DNA of 64,000 nt. It comes from Siphonodentalium dalli. Its lineage: Eukaryota; Mollusca; Scaphopoda; Gadilida; Siphonodentaliidae. The translations under genes were made by a program, and so were the position numbers. The stretch is from positions 13,251,729 through 13,315,728 of the forward strand of contig CP136068.1 of assembly GCA_032622095.1 (NCBI GenBank), read 5' to 3'. Below, one piece after another: positions 58,501-64,000 of the stretch (position 1 is its first letter; each line of letters begins with the position of its first letter). Below the pieces are notes generated by a model. The model made no database searches and was not told the DNA's origin. It saw only the letters and a list, made by a program, of their open reading frames with translations.

Positions 58501-59541
58501 TTCATTGTGAATTTTCACAACATATTCTGGATACAATATTTCTTGAATCTTGTGGAACTCATTGATACTGCAAACTGTATCGTGTGGAATACCAGCACGG
58601 TTGAGTAGATTTTTTGCTGCATCTGTTTGTGCTGTGTATATTGATTGTCTTATTCTTTTCCATTTCTTTGACCAGCACGCAGATCCATCACTATCTGCCT
58701 TACACATTCCGACGACAATAGATCTTGCCATACACATAACATCATCAGCATTTTCAATCCGGACAATACTTCTTTTCACTTTTGTAAGCTTGTTCTTGTC
58801 TGCAAATGGTCCATAATGTAGTGAGTGTCGTGTACCACCTTCCGGAATATCTGTAACGAAGATTTCGAAATTGAGTGCACCGTCATGAATTGTAAAGTCT
58901 GCATTTGATTGAACCACATTTTGAATATTATCCATGAGTGTCTCACCATTCAATTCACTGGCTTTTGTGAATGGAATGAAAATGTTCATATCAAGTCCTG
59001 GATGATTTATCGTAACTCTGATTCTTGTCTTCTCATTTGCTGAACATTTCTGTTTCAATTCTTCTGTCAACTTCTCAAATATCTCTGGAATGTTTTCGAT
59101 TGGATCTGTAAATTTCTCGAATTTCACACCAAATTGTCGTGATGCTGATTTAAATTTTCTGGAAAATTTCTCAGAGTTCAGCTCCAATTTGAAATATTTT
59201 GTTGGATTGAACACAACACGCTCTCTAGCCAGACTTCTCTTTCTCTTCCCACCAATTTCTCTATTCTGTCTTCGACCGCGTCCAATCTGACCATCACTAG
59301 AACTTTCTTCACTTTCGCCTCCATCAGTTTCCATATCGCTCTCTTCACTTTCTGCCTCATCAGTTTCCATATCGCTCTCTTCACTTTCTGCCTCATCAGT
59401 TTCCATATCGCTCTCTTCACTTTCTACCTCATCAGTTTCCATTTCGCTCTCTTCAATAACTGCAGGCCTTGGTCTTTTTCTAACAATATCTTCTTCGCTG
59501 GCGGAGTCGTCTGAAACAGGTCTTTTGATTCTCTTAAACAT
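55468..59541 (-). CDS. POLB: Protein-primed-type DNA polymerase B
   Basis: A 1,357-residue B-family polymerase replicating the element. Order: basic N-terminus with NLS-like RKRPRP (21-26); four 12-residue acidic repeats (ESDMETDEAESE type, 32-79); a Cys/His-rich zinc-finger region (~390-500); and 3'-5' exonuclease motifs ExoI DFE (518-520), ExoII AHNAQGYD (588-595) and ExoIII YCKSD (716-720). Then come a nuclease-like insert (FEMNGCLFHGCPKC, ESIWEHQ; ~815-890) and polymerase motifs A DVCSLYP (941-947), B KIMINCIWGK (1120-1129) and C YFDTDS (1217-1222), with KVKG near 1280. All catalytic acids are present, so it should be active. Its first 32 codons lie in a palindrome shared with the divergent gene at 59,752. 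Confidence 0.95.
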   Translation of the reverse strand: MFKRIKRPVSDDSASEEDIVRKRPRPAVIEESEMETDEVESEESDMETDEAESEESDMETDEAESEESDMETDGGESEESSSDGQIGRGRRQNREIGGKRKRSLARERVVFNPTKYFKLELNSEKFSRKFKSASRQFGVKFEKFTDPIENIPEIFEKLTEELKQKCSANEKTRIRVTINHPGLDMNIFIPFTKASELNGETLMDNIQNVVQSNADFTIHDGALNFEIFVTDIPEGGTRHSLHYGPFADKNKLTKVKRSIVRIENADDVMCMARSIVVGMCKADSDGSACWSKKWKRIRQSIYTAQTDAAKNLLNRAGIPHDTVCSINEFHKIQEILYPEYVVKIHNEFAGAGFLFEPAEMCSESKCVHIYYNNNHFDTITSIKGFLGTSYYCEFCDIGFKSRGDHRCIFVCACWSLTQCNFTNLVKCRTCRRSFRSKSCFDNHLKTEGKQKRKICDLVQLCNICDEEFLINKSNRHICAGLKKCKHCKEIVEADHRCYIPKYESPEKKPAKIPYVFFDFECRQDTGVHIPNFCVAHTACGDCMCKPIEEKCETCGPDSREFVFKGDNVLTDFTNWLFHQDHKGCVAIAHNAQGYDAQFLLQALIQSGIHKPELIMNGNKILSLKCNSVKVIDSLSFLMMPLSKFPQTFQLNEMAKGHFPHWANSPKFQNYIGHYFASDYYKPDMMSVENREKFFEWYNEKIENYAIFNFQEEIEKYCKSDVDILRRGCGKFRKYILETEQIDPFIESITLAQVCNLAWRKNSMPEKTIGIIPDGGYPCAKNYSMKAIRWLQHISLSRMITIKHALNGGEIKIGGHYVDGYEEATRTVFEMNGCLFHGCPKCYNNRQYKNPYTMLTMEELYTRTQQKKDELESLGYRVESIWEHQIDERMKSDVKFKQQMESFYKHRDPILPREALFGGRTNAIKLYEEIDQDSTKEIKFIDVCSLYPFCNKYKFYPVGHPEILSQEQIDQEHIRDYAGLVKCTILPSSKLYIPVLPIHCNNKMVFTLCNTCAINENEACNHSEEDRAITGVWTTPELFKAMDVGYKILDVYQIWHWTDWTDEIYKSYIDKHLKIKQECSGYPFGVETEEQKQKFVQDYYAAEGINLENIEKNPGKRQISKIMINCIWGKNAQRNLMSKTEYVDKPSRYFELLTSNNIIVQNVTLLDGDKFILVNYVDILDNIEPHHSANVVVASFVTAYARLQLYKVLEKLGDRVLYFDTDSCMYVSDPSKKNIKTIEGRLGKWSDEHPDAKIVKFVGLGPKNYGYEYIKDGVRYTKCKVKGITLDYSTSQKVNFETMVQCVNDRENFKTVVEYPSRIKRQKNHQLISECQTKTFRSVYTKRKLVNGIHTYPYGWRC
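59305..59448 (-). repeat. 36 bp tandem repeat inside polymerase gene
   Basis: Four near-identical 36 bp units (minus strand encodes S-(D/E)-M-E-T-D-(E/G)-x-E-S-E-E) make an acidic linker near the polymerase N-terminus. The array ends precisely where the ~400 bp palindrome begins (59,446), so the copy on the other side of the palindrome has none of it. Confidence 0.85.
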
Positions 59542-59846
59542 TTTTGTCTTGAGTTTTTGTCAGCAAAAAATATTGCGACTGGCTTCTTCGGAGTTGAAGT
59601 GTAAAGTGTATAATTACACAATTTTACACTTGCTTTTATAGCAGTCACTGCTATAAAAGCAGGTGTTAAAATTGTGTAATTATACACTTTACACTTCAAC
59701 TCCGAAGAAGCCAGTCGCAATATTTTTTGCTGACAAAAACTCAAGACAAAAATGTTTAAGAGAATCAAAAGACCTGTTTCAGACGACTCCGCCAGCGAAG
59801 AAGATATTGTTAGAAAAAGACCAAGGCCTGCAGTTATTGAAGAGAG
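59446..59846. promoter_or_regulatory. ~400 bp palindrome: symmetric bidirectional promoter plus shared start codons
   Basis: Two ~199 bp arms (59,446-59,644 and 59,648-59,846) are almost perfect inverse complements around TCA at 59,645-59,647; the only differences seen are in the GTGTTAAAATTG / CAATTTTACACT stretch. Each arm carries a TATAAAAGC box close to the centre (plus 59,652-59,660; minus 59,632-59,640), then ~95 bp of leader and an ATG (plus 59,752; minus 59,541) with 32 shared codons. The design makes polymerase and zinc-knuckle genes fire from equal promoters. Near-identity of the arms implies recent formation or ongoing correction. Confidence 0.9.
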
Positions 59847-60327
59847 CTATATTGAGCTGCATAAAGAAGAATCTACACTACTACAGACTAGAAAAATTCA
59901 AGATAATCTTGTCGAATTGAGACAGATCTCTACTGATTTGTTTAAATTTTGTAACAAAATGCAATGGCAAGAGAAAAAAGAGAAAAACAAAGCTGATAAA
60001 AATTGGAAACCACCATATGGTTACTGTTACAAATGCGGACAAGACTCCCATTGGTCCTTCCAATGTAAAACAGATTTCGACGACAAAAAAAATGTGAAAA
60101 CTATACAAAAAAGTCTACAAGCAGTAACAATACAAGAACAAAATGCAGTTATCAAAACTGAAGAGATGTCTACAACATCAGATGTTTTCAAACAACCCCG
60201 ACCTGTTGATCCTACGAATGATTCACAGAACAAATCTGAAGATAAGCATCCAGATTTTGAAAATTCCAAGAAAACTTCCAAGAAAAAGAAGCTGAGACAA
60301 TTCTACATTCCAAAAACAGATAAATGA
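59752..60327 (+). CDS. CCHC zinc-knuckle protein with polymerase-like N-terminus
   Basis: A 191-residue protein. Residues 1-32 are identical to the DNA polymerase start because both lie in the palindrome; they carry basic clusters (FKRIKRP, RKRPRP) that look like a nuclear signal. Residues 33-70 are helical. Residues 92-105 (CYKCGQDSHWSFQC) form a CX2CX4HX4C knuckle as in retroviral nucleocapsids and CNBP-type proteins, implying single-stranded nucleic-acid binding. The C-terminus is polar and basic (KKTSKKKKLRQF). A ssDNA/RNA-binding partner of replication is plausible (inference). AATAAA lies 32 bp after the stop (60,359-60,364). Intact. Confidence 0.85.
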   Translation: MFKRIKRPVSDDSASEEDIVRKRPRPAVIEESYIELHKEESTLLQTRKIQDNLVELRQISTDLFKFCNKMQWQEKKEKNKADKNWKPPYGYCYKCGQDSHWSFQCKTDFDDKKNVKTIQKSLQAVTIQEQNAVIKTEEMSTTSDVFKQPRPVDPTNDSQNKSEDKHPDFENSKKTSKKKKLRQFYIPKTDK

Positions 60328-60358
60328 ATCGATACAAACATTTGAAAATTATATTGTG

Positions 60359-60454
60359 AATAAATTATGAATTGAACAATCGTGTTTTGTTTTGTTTTTT
60401 TCAGCTATGAAAGAGTAACCTTTTTGGGGAATGTGGGTGGCCCTGAAAAGGGCC
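60359..60454. terminator. Shared 3' module 1 with GGCCCT hairpin
   Basis: Begins with AATAAA (plus strand, for the zinc-knuckle gene). It continues through AATTGAACAATCGTGTTTT and GAAAGAGTAACC, and ends in the hairpin at 60,439-60,454, which reads GGCCCTTTTCAGGGCC on the minus strand, 18 bp past the stop of the 60,473 gene. The same ~95 bp module recurs at 61,821-61,911. Likely an RNA 3'-end formation signal for convergent transcripts (inference). Confidence 0.75.
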
Positions 60455-60472
60455 GTTTTTCTTTTCCAGAAT

Positions 60473-60823
60473 TCATAAAAATTCTGCCAAATCAGGATAT
60501 ATCCCGTTGGGATTAATTGTCACAGACCAAGTAGGGTTTGATCTGTGCGCCGCAGCAGCCTGAGCGAAGCTGTCAATTGCTGCATTGCACAGATCTTTCT
60601 TCGAGATCTGTGACAAGATCTCCACGAGATCAAGATTGCTTGGTTCTTGATCACATACTTCAGCCGATGGTCGTCGCCGAGCCAGAAAATCTGTTAACAT
60701 CTGTTTCTGCACCACCTTTTGTTCAGGAGAATCCTGCCATTTCCTATAGGTTCTGATTTTCGTCTCCTCTGACGAATCTCTCTTCCTCCATAGCTTCTTG
60801 AAAAATTTCTTTAGAGACGGCAT
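60473..60823 (-). CDS. Unknown cassette protein, 116 residues
   Basis: Not recognised. N-terminus MPSLKKFFKKLWRKRD is a strongly basic amphipathic stretch; residues 40-50 (MLTDFLARRRP) are also basic; the rest is neutral, with a helical AAIDSFAQAAAAH segment and an I-N-P-N-G-I-Y-P tail. No membrane span or cysteines suggesting metal binding. The gene is supported by its position: its start is 25 bp from the 554 bp shared control region (TATAAAAATA box on the minus strand near 60,860) and its stop is 18 bp before the sense hairpin. It is the left partner of cassette 1. Confidence 0.7.
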   Translation of the reverse strand: MPSLKKFFKKLWRKRDSSEETKIRTYRKWQDSPEQKVVQKQMLTDFLARRRPSAEVCDQEPSNLDLVEILSQISKKDLCNAAIDSFAQAAAAHRSNPTWSVTINPNGIYPDLAEFL

Positions 60824-60848
60824 AATGAATGAAGTTCACTGAAAAAGT

Positions 60849-61402
60849 GAAAATATTTTTATACATTTGACACGGGCGGTAGAGAAATCACATGTCGCAT
60901 TGACGTTAAAATTGACAAATGTTTCCTGGCGTTGTGTTTTTTCAGAGACGGATCAGCATTCATATTTTTCTTGATCATTATTGCATAGCGATCAAACAAA
61001 TGTTTTTTATTTCGTTAGATCATTATCTATTATTTGGTACACATGATTGATATATTTGTTACCTCGTTAGGAAAATATGGAATGTTTTTCTAGTTTTGTT
61101 TTTGGAGATGTACATATTTTATACATAAAACTGAACACAAGAAAACATACTGAACATTTTTCTTCATCATTACAATCGATAACTTTACTTGGTCATCGTT
61201 TATGAACGAAGATGAATTCATATGTTAAAATATCTTAATTAATTGCATATACTATCATGAATTTAATCTATATCATATCGAAATGGTGAAACTAACAGAT
61301 AATGCACTGAAAAGAAACACAACGTCAGGGAGCATTTGTCATTTTAACGTCAATGCGACATGTGCTTTCTCTACCGCCCGCGCAATCGTAATATATGTTC
61401 AA
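60849..61402. promoter_or_regulatory. Cassette 1 bidirectional control region, 554 bp
   Basis: Same length as, and nearly identical to, 62,459-63,012; the main difference is GGTAGAG against GTCAATG near 60,880. Both ends carry ~50 bp inverted repeats (GGGCGGTAGAGAAA, CACATGTCGCATTGACGTTA, GACAAATG; near 60,874-60,921 and 61,335-61,382). Minus-strand TATAAAAATATTT lies near the left edge and plus-strand TAATATATG near the right edge, each tens of bases from a start codon. The middle is AT-rich with no open frame. Interpreted as a divergent promoter. Confidence 0.85.
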
Positions 61403-61438
61403 ACACGGCCGTGAACAATTTTTATTCTGCATTCAAAG

Positions 61439-61627
61439 ATGTCCGAAACCCCCGAACCGTTGATGTCTATACTAAGAGGAACGATAGGGCTAACACCCCA
61501 GATAATGCGGGGCGAACACGCAAAAGAAGTAACCGCCAGTGCAAAACTGGTTATGCAAATATGCAAAAAACAACAGCGTTGGAACAAAAGCAAAAGTCTC
61601 AAAAGAAAATCGTGGCGTGAACTTTGA
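61439..61627 (+). CDS. Unknown cassette protein, 62 residues
   Basis: A small protein; MSETPEPLMSILRGTIGL start, with a very basic C-terminus (KKQQRWNKSKSLKRKSWREL). No known domain. The frame at 61,439 is preferred over an overlapping one at 61,360, because its ATG sits in TTATTCTGCATTCAAAGATG, which matches the start context of the cassette 2 gene at 63,045 (TTATTCTACATTCAAAGATG). The stop is 13 bp before the sense hairpin at 61,641. A nucleic-acid-binding or regulatory peptide is possible given the charge, but this is inference. Confidence 0.6.
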   Translation: MSETPEPLMSILRGTIGLTPQIMRGEHAKEVTASAKLVMQICKKQQRWNKSKSLKRKSWREL

Positions 61628-61640
61628 TGCCATACAAAAC

Positions 61641-61684
61641 GGCCCTTTTCAGGGCCAAAAACAAAAACGGTCCTTTTCAGGACC
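61641..61684 (+). terminator. Double hairpin after cassette 1 plus gene
   Basis: GGCCCTTTTCAGGGCC at 61,641-61,656 is followed by GGTCCTTTTCAGGACC at 61,669-61,684. The second differs from the first by paired changes (C to T and G to A) that keep the stem, with the same TTTC loop. It is followed by ACCAATTTTTTCAAAAAG, which resembles the sequence after the hairpin at 63,532. Confidence 0.8.
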
Positions 61685-61820
61685 AACCAATTTTTTCAAA
61701 AAGAAAAACTTTTAGCATTGCTTAATAACTAATAATGTTCTTTGTACCCTATGTTTTGTTTTGAAAAAATCACGCCACGAATAATTTAAAACAAAATATA
61801 CTTGCAAATATTTGTTGTTG
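61685..61820. other. Junction between cassettes 1 and 2
   Basis: AT-rich spacer of ~135 bp without open frames. The left portion resembles text after 63,548. It ends where the second copy of the AATAAA...hairpin module starts. Confidence 0.45.
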
Positions 61821-61911
61821 AATAAAATATAAATTGAACAATCGTGTTTTTGATTTTTTCAGCAATGAAAGAGTAACCTTTTGGGAAATGTGTGTGGCCC
61901 TGAAAAGGGCC
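61821..61911. terminator. Shared 3' module 2 with GGCCCT hairpin
   Basis: A second copy of the module at 60,359-60,454: AATAAA (61,821), AATTGAACAATCGTGTTTT, GAAAGAGTAACC, and the hairpin at 61,896-61,911 reading GGCCCTTTTCAGGGCC on the minus strand. It lies 22 bp past the stop of the 61,934 gene. Confidence 0.75.
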
Positions 61912-61933
61912 GTTTTAAAATTATCATCTGACT

Positions 61934-62422
61934 TTAACATCGTTTTGTGTTTTTCTTATATCTTGACATATCTTTCCCATGAGAACCAATAGCTTTTGCG
62001 AATTCATCACTTTTCTCTGTATCTTTAGATTCTTTACAAGGAAGACGAAATCTGACTTTTGTCTCAGTAGAAGGCTTCATGATACTTTTAGGTTCTTTTT
62101 CTTTCGCAGCCAATATTTTTTCTTTTTTGATCTGTTTCTGTTCTTTCGATTTCTGAACATCATGAACCCTGATTGGTATATCTATCTCTTCTGCAACGAA
62201 ACGAAGATTCACTTTTACTTCTTGATGCGTTACTTGTGTTTTCACGTCAATATCCCTGCGAAGACATCTCAGTTCATCTAAAATCGCTTTTAAAATGAGT
62301 GTATCTCCACCTATAGTCATTGTCGTATTAGCTTGGCCTGTTGACTGTGGTGCCGCATATGTATTCTGTACAACAGGATTACTGTATATCTCACTCTGAA
62401 GAAATTCTGTTAACGGATCCAT
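61934..62422 (-). CDS. Unknown cassette protein, ~162 residues
   Basis: Not recognised. Start set at MDPLTEFLQSEIY (62,422). An upstream Met at 62,476 would begin inside the shared control region, whose edge is at 62,459. The protein has an N-terminal Thr/Gly-rich part (GQANTTMTIGGDTL), a helical stretch (ILKAILDELRCLRRDID), and a long charged C-terminal half (SKEQKQIKKEKILAAKEKEP) likely to be coiled coil or disordered. No metal or membrane motif. It occupies the same slot as the 60,473 gene in cassette 1, yet the two share no visible sequence. Confidence 0.68.
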   Translation of the reverse strand: MDPLTEFLQSEIYSNPVVQNTYAAPQSTGQANTTMTIGGDTLILKAILDELRCLRRDIDVKTQVTHQEVKVNLRFVAEEIDIPIRVHDVQKSKEQKQIKKEKILAAKEKEPKSIMKPSTETKVRFRLPCKESKDTEKSDEFAKAIGSHGKDMSRYKKNTKRC

Positions 62423-62458
62423 CTTTGATAGCAATGCAATGTAACGTTGATCAAATTC

Positions 62459-63012
62459 GAAAATATTTTTATACATTTGACACGGGCGTCAATGAAATCA
62501 CATGTCGCATTGACGTTAAAATTGACAAATGTTTCCTGGCGTTGTGTTTTTTCAGAGACGGATCAGCATTCATATTTTTCTTGATCATTATTGCATAGCG
62601 ATCAAACAAATGTTTTTTATTTCGTTAGATCATTATCTATTATTTGGTACACATGATTGATATATTTGTTACCTCGTTAGGAAAATATGGAATGTTTTTC
62701 TAGTTTTGTTTTTGGAGATGTACATATTTTATACATAAAACTGAACACAAGAAAACATACTGAACATTTTTCTTCATCATTACAATCGATAACTTTACTT
62801 GGTCATCGTTTATGAACGAAGATGAATTCATATGTTAAAATATCTTAATTAATTGCATATACTATCATGAATTTAATCTATATCATATCGAAATGGTGAA
62901 ACTAACAGATAATGCACTGAAAAGAAACACAACGTCAGGGAGCATTTGTCATTTTAACGTCAATGCGACATGTGCTTTCTCTACCGCCCGCGCAATCGTA
63001 ATATATGTTCAA
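62459..63012. promoter_or_regulatory. Cassette 2 bidirectional control region, 554 bp
   Basis: Duplicate of 60,849-61,402. The right inverted arm is retained intact (CTTTCTCTACCGCCCGCGC). The left arm has drifted (GGGCGTCAATGAAATCACAT), so symmetry is slightly lower than in cassette 1. It drives the 62,422 gene leftward and the 63,045 gene rightward (inference from placement). Confidence 0.85.
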
Positions 63013-63044
63013 GACGGATCTTCTGACTTATTCTACATTCAAAG

Positions 63045-63512
63045 ATGACTGCTGTAAACATAACAGATCTTGACGAGATAATGGTACAGGGGGTATACTG
63101 TAAAGCAGTGTGCGGCGGCGAAGAAATATCTCTGTTTTGGAGGGCACTCAGCGTTGCGGTTTACGGGACGACCGATGGATGGATGGTTCTGAGAGATGCG
63201 GCAGTTGACCTGTACTACGCAGAGAGTGACGAACTTGGTGCGTCGGCACAAGATTTACGGCGCACACCACTTTTGGCTGAATCAAGATTGATGGTTGAAT
63301 TAGCGGCGACTGTTATACAGCGACCTATCGTCATGTTTGATGCTACCAAAGGCGGCTACAAATCAACACCAAGATTCAAGTCATCAATAACTCTAGTGTG
63401 GATCCCACACGTTTGCCACGAGCATTATTGTGAATGCGAAATATGGATGAGGCGAGGAGACAAATCAATTGAAGTTTTGGCGAACAAAGAAGTTCAATGT
63501 GGCGGATTCTAA
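63045..63512 (+). CDS. OTU-like fold protein, probable Ser for catalytic Cys
   Basis: A 155-residue protein whose layout fits an OTU deubiquitinase-like domain. Residues 26-40 (EEISLFWRALSVAVY) sit where OTU proteins have the D-G-(N/D)-C-L-F-R-A-(L/I)-S helix. A G-x-x-D-G-W-x-x-L-R stretch follows. Residues 79-99 (ESRLMVELAATVIQRPIVMF) match the conserved 'E..l.ala.ll..pI.vf' core. EHY (125-128) matches the catalytic His-aromatic at the end. The expected nucleophile Cys appears to be Ser29, with an extra Trp32 after LF. A pseudoenzyme or ubiquitin-binding decoy is possible, alongside a divergent active site using Cys23. It is the right partner of cassette 2. Intact; stop 19 bp before a sense hairpin. 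Confidence 0.6.
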   Translation: MTAVNITDLDEIMVQGVYCKAVCGGEEISLFWRALSVAVYGTTDGWMVLRDAAVDLYYAESDELGASAQDLRRTPLLAESRLMVELAATVIQRPIVMFDATKGGYKSTPRFKSSITLVWIPHVCHEHYCECEIWMRRGDKSIEVLANKEVQCGGF

Positions 63513-63531
63513 ACTATAACAAAAATAAAAC

Positions 63532-63547
63532 GGCCCTTTTCAGGGCC
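63532..63547 (+). terminator. Sense hairpin after OTU-like gene
   Basis: GGCCCTTTTCAGGGCC on the plus strand, identical to the hairpin at 61,641 and to the minus-strand reading of 60,439 and 61,896. Followed by ACCAAATATTCGAAAAG, similar to the text after 61,684. Confidence 0.8.
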
Positions 63548-63627
63548 ACCAAATATTCGAAAAGAAAAACTCTTGATTGCTAATTGATATTTTCCAAAGT
63601 GAGATTTTCCTTTTGAAAAAAAATAAT

Positions 63628-64000
63628 TCTAAGTCCATTTTCATTTTTTCCGATCAGAAATATCACATCAATGACAGGAATATCTATCCTCAGGGGGGAA
63701 CTATGGCCCAGTACCCATCAGTGGGGGGCACTATGGCCCAGTACCCCCCAGTGGGGGGCACTATGGCCCAGTACCCCCCAGTGGGGGGCACTATGGCCCA
63801 GTACCCCCCAGTGGGGGGCACTATGGCCCAGTATCGAATACTGGACCATAGATCGTCCAGTATTCGATACTGGGCCATAGTGCCCCCACTGGGGGGCACT
63901 ATGGCCCAGTATCGAATACTGGACGATCTATGGTCCAGTATTCGATACTGGGCCATAGTGCCCCCCACTGGGGGGTACTGGGCCATAGTGCCCCCCACTG
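63628..64000. repeat. Polinton right terminal inverted repeat (incomplete)
   Basis: Inverse complement of the left repeat: the unique tail (TCTAAGTCCATTTTC ... AGATAGGATA complement) then inverted 30 bp units and the twin hairpins (63,813-63,887 and 63,891-63,966). It stops at the window edge after 373 of an expected ~465 bases. Confidence 0.9.

Larger units (their letters stand above)
46754..64000. mobile_element. Polinton/Maverick (polintovirus-like), right end cut by window
   Basis: Inverted ends (46,754-47,218 and 63,628-beyond 64,000) enclose the diagnostic Polinton gene set: protein-primed type DNA polymerase B, retroviral-like integrase, A32-like ATPase, adenain-like protease, and major and minor jelly-roll capsid candidates. 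The left terminus can be read as 5'-AGTAGTAATGGGGGG, agreeing with the 5'-AG terminus reported for Polintons. By mirroring the left repeat, the right end is predicted near 64,092, giving ~17.3 kb, normal for the group. Almost all genes are intact, pointing to a young or active copy. One conserved gene is frameshifted. Confidence 0.93.

Noticed and set aside
55495-59290. Numerous plus-strand frames within the polymerase gene
   Set aside because: They are antisense shadows of the coding strand and lack recognisable domains.
59424-59768. 114-codon minus-strand frame crossing the palindrome centre
   Set aside because: It reads the right arm of the palindrome in the wrong direction before entering the polymerase N-terminus out of frame; it is a by-product of the inverted repeat.
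60400-60420. TTTGTTTTTTTCAG as a 3' splice site giving an exon starting with ATGAAAGAG
   Set aside because: The frame stops after three codons in both copies of the module, and no matching donor or downstream exon is visible.
60849-61402. 554 bp region taken as a simple MITE with ~50 bp inverted ends
   Set aside because: Homology between the two copies continues outside the inverted ends into leader and ATG context, no target duplication is seen, and both copies lie exactly between divergent starts; promoter function fits better, though a MITE origin is not excluded.

Overview
The window is intronless, repeat-dense eukaryotic DNA. A bivalve mollusc is the most likely host (inference). The left part carries the AGGGCCATAACT-type ~160 bp tandem repeats common in bivalve genomes, plus many TIR/MITE-like elements and long poly-G tracts. 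No ordinary host protein-coding gene, rRNA or tRNA could be supported.

Layout. 1-24,140 is a mosaic of repeats: two related arrays of ~160 bp units framed by short inverted ends (1,199-2,460 and 4,115-7,393), several short inverted-repeat elements, and a 6 kb foldback-like element (12,908-19,057) whose core holds a broken Ty3/gypsy-type Gag and protease. There is also a hAT-like MITE with a visible target duplication (21,224-21,785) and a 451 bp TIR element (23,690-24,140). 24,141-46,330 is one uninterrupted satellite array of 25 monomers of ~887 bp, without coding capacity. It is bounded on its far side by a second copy of the 451 bp element, which is cut near its end by the next feature.

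46,754-64,000 is an almost complete Polinton/Maverick (polintovirus-like element), missing an estimated ~92 bp of its right end. It has ~465 bp TIRs made of nested palindromes. A minus-strand block encodes, from its left end, an adenain-like protease, a Cys/His protein, a double-jelly-roll major capsid candidate, a pX/pVI-like basic protein, a penton-like minor capsid protein, a small membrane protein, a DDE integrase with C-terminal chromodomain, a conserved protein carrying a +1 frameshift, two small basic proteins sharing a Q-(K/R)-G-G motif, an A32/FtsK-like packaging ATPase, an unknown protein and a 1,357-residue B-family DNA polymerase. Together these supply replication, integration, packaging and virion assembly.

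The right-hand 4 kb (59.4-63.6 kb) is the most unusual part. It consists of three divergent gene pairs, each firing from a symmetric, inverted-repeat intergenic region. The first pair (polymerase and a zinc-knuckle protein) starts inside a ~400 bp palindrome, so both proteins begin with the same 32 residues. The other two pairs share a virtually identical 554 bp bidirectional control region but have unrelated coding sequences. All four of their genes end in the same sense-oriented hairpin, GGCCCT-TTTC-AGGGCC. This looks like a gene-exchange cassette system in which regulatory borders are kept and cargo is swapped. One cargo protein resembles an OTU-fold protease with Ser at the usual Cys position.
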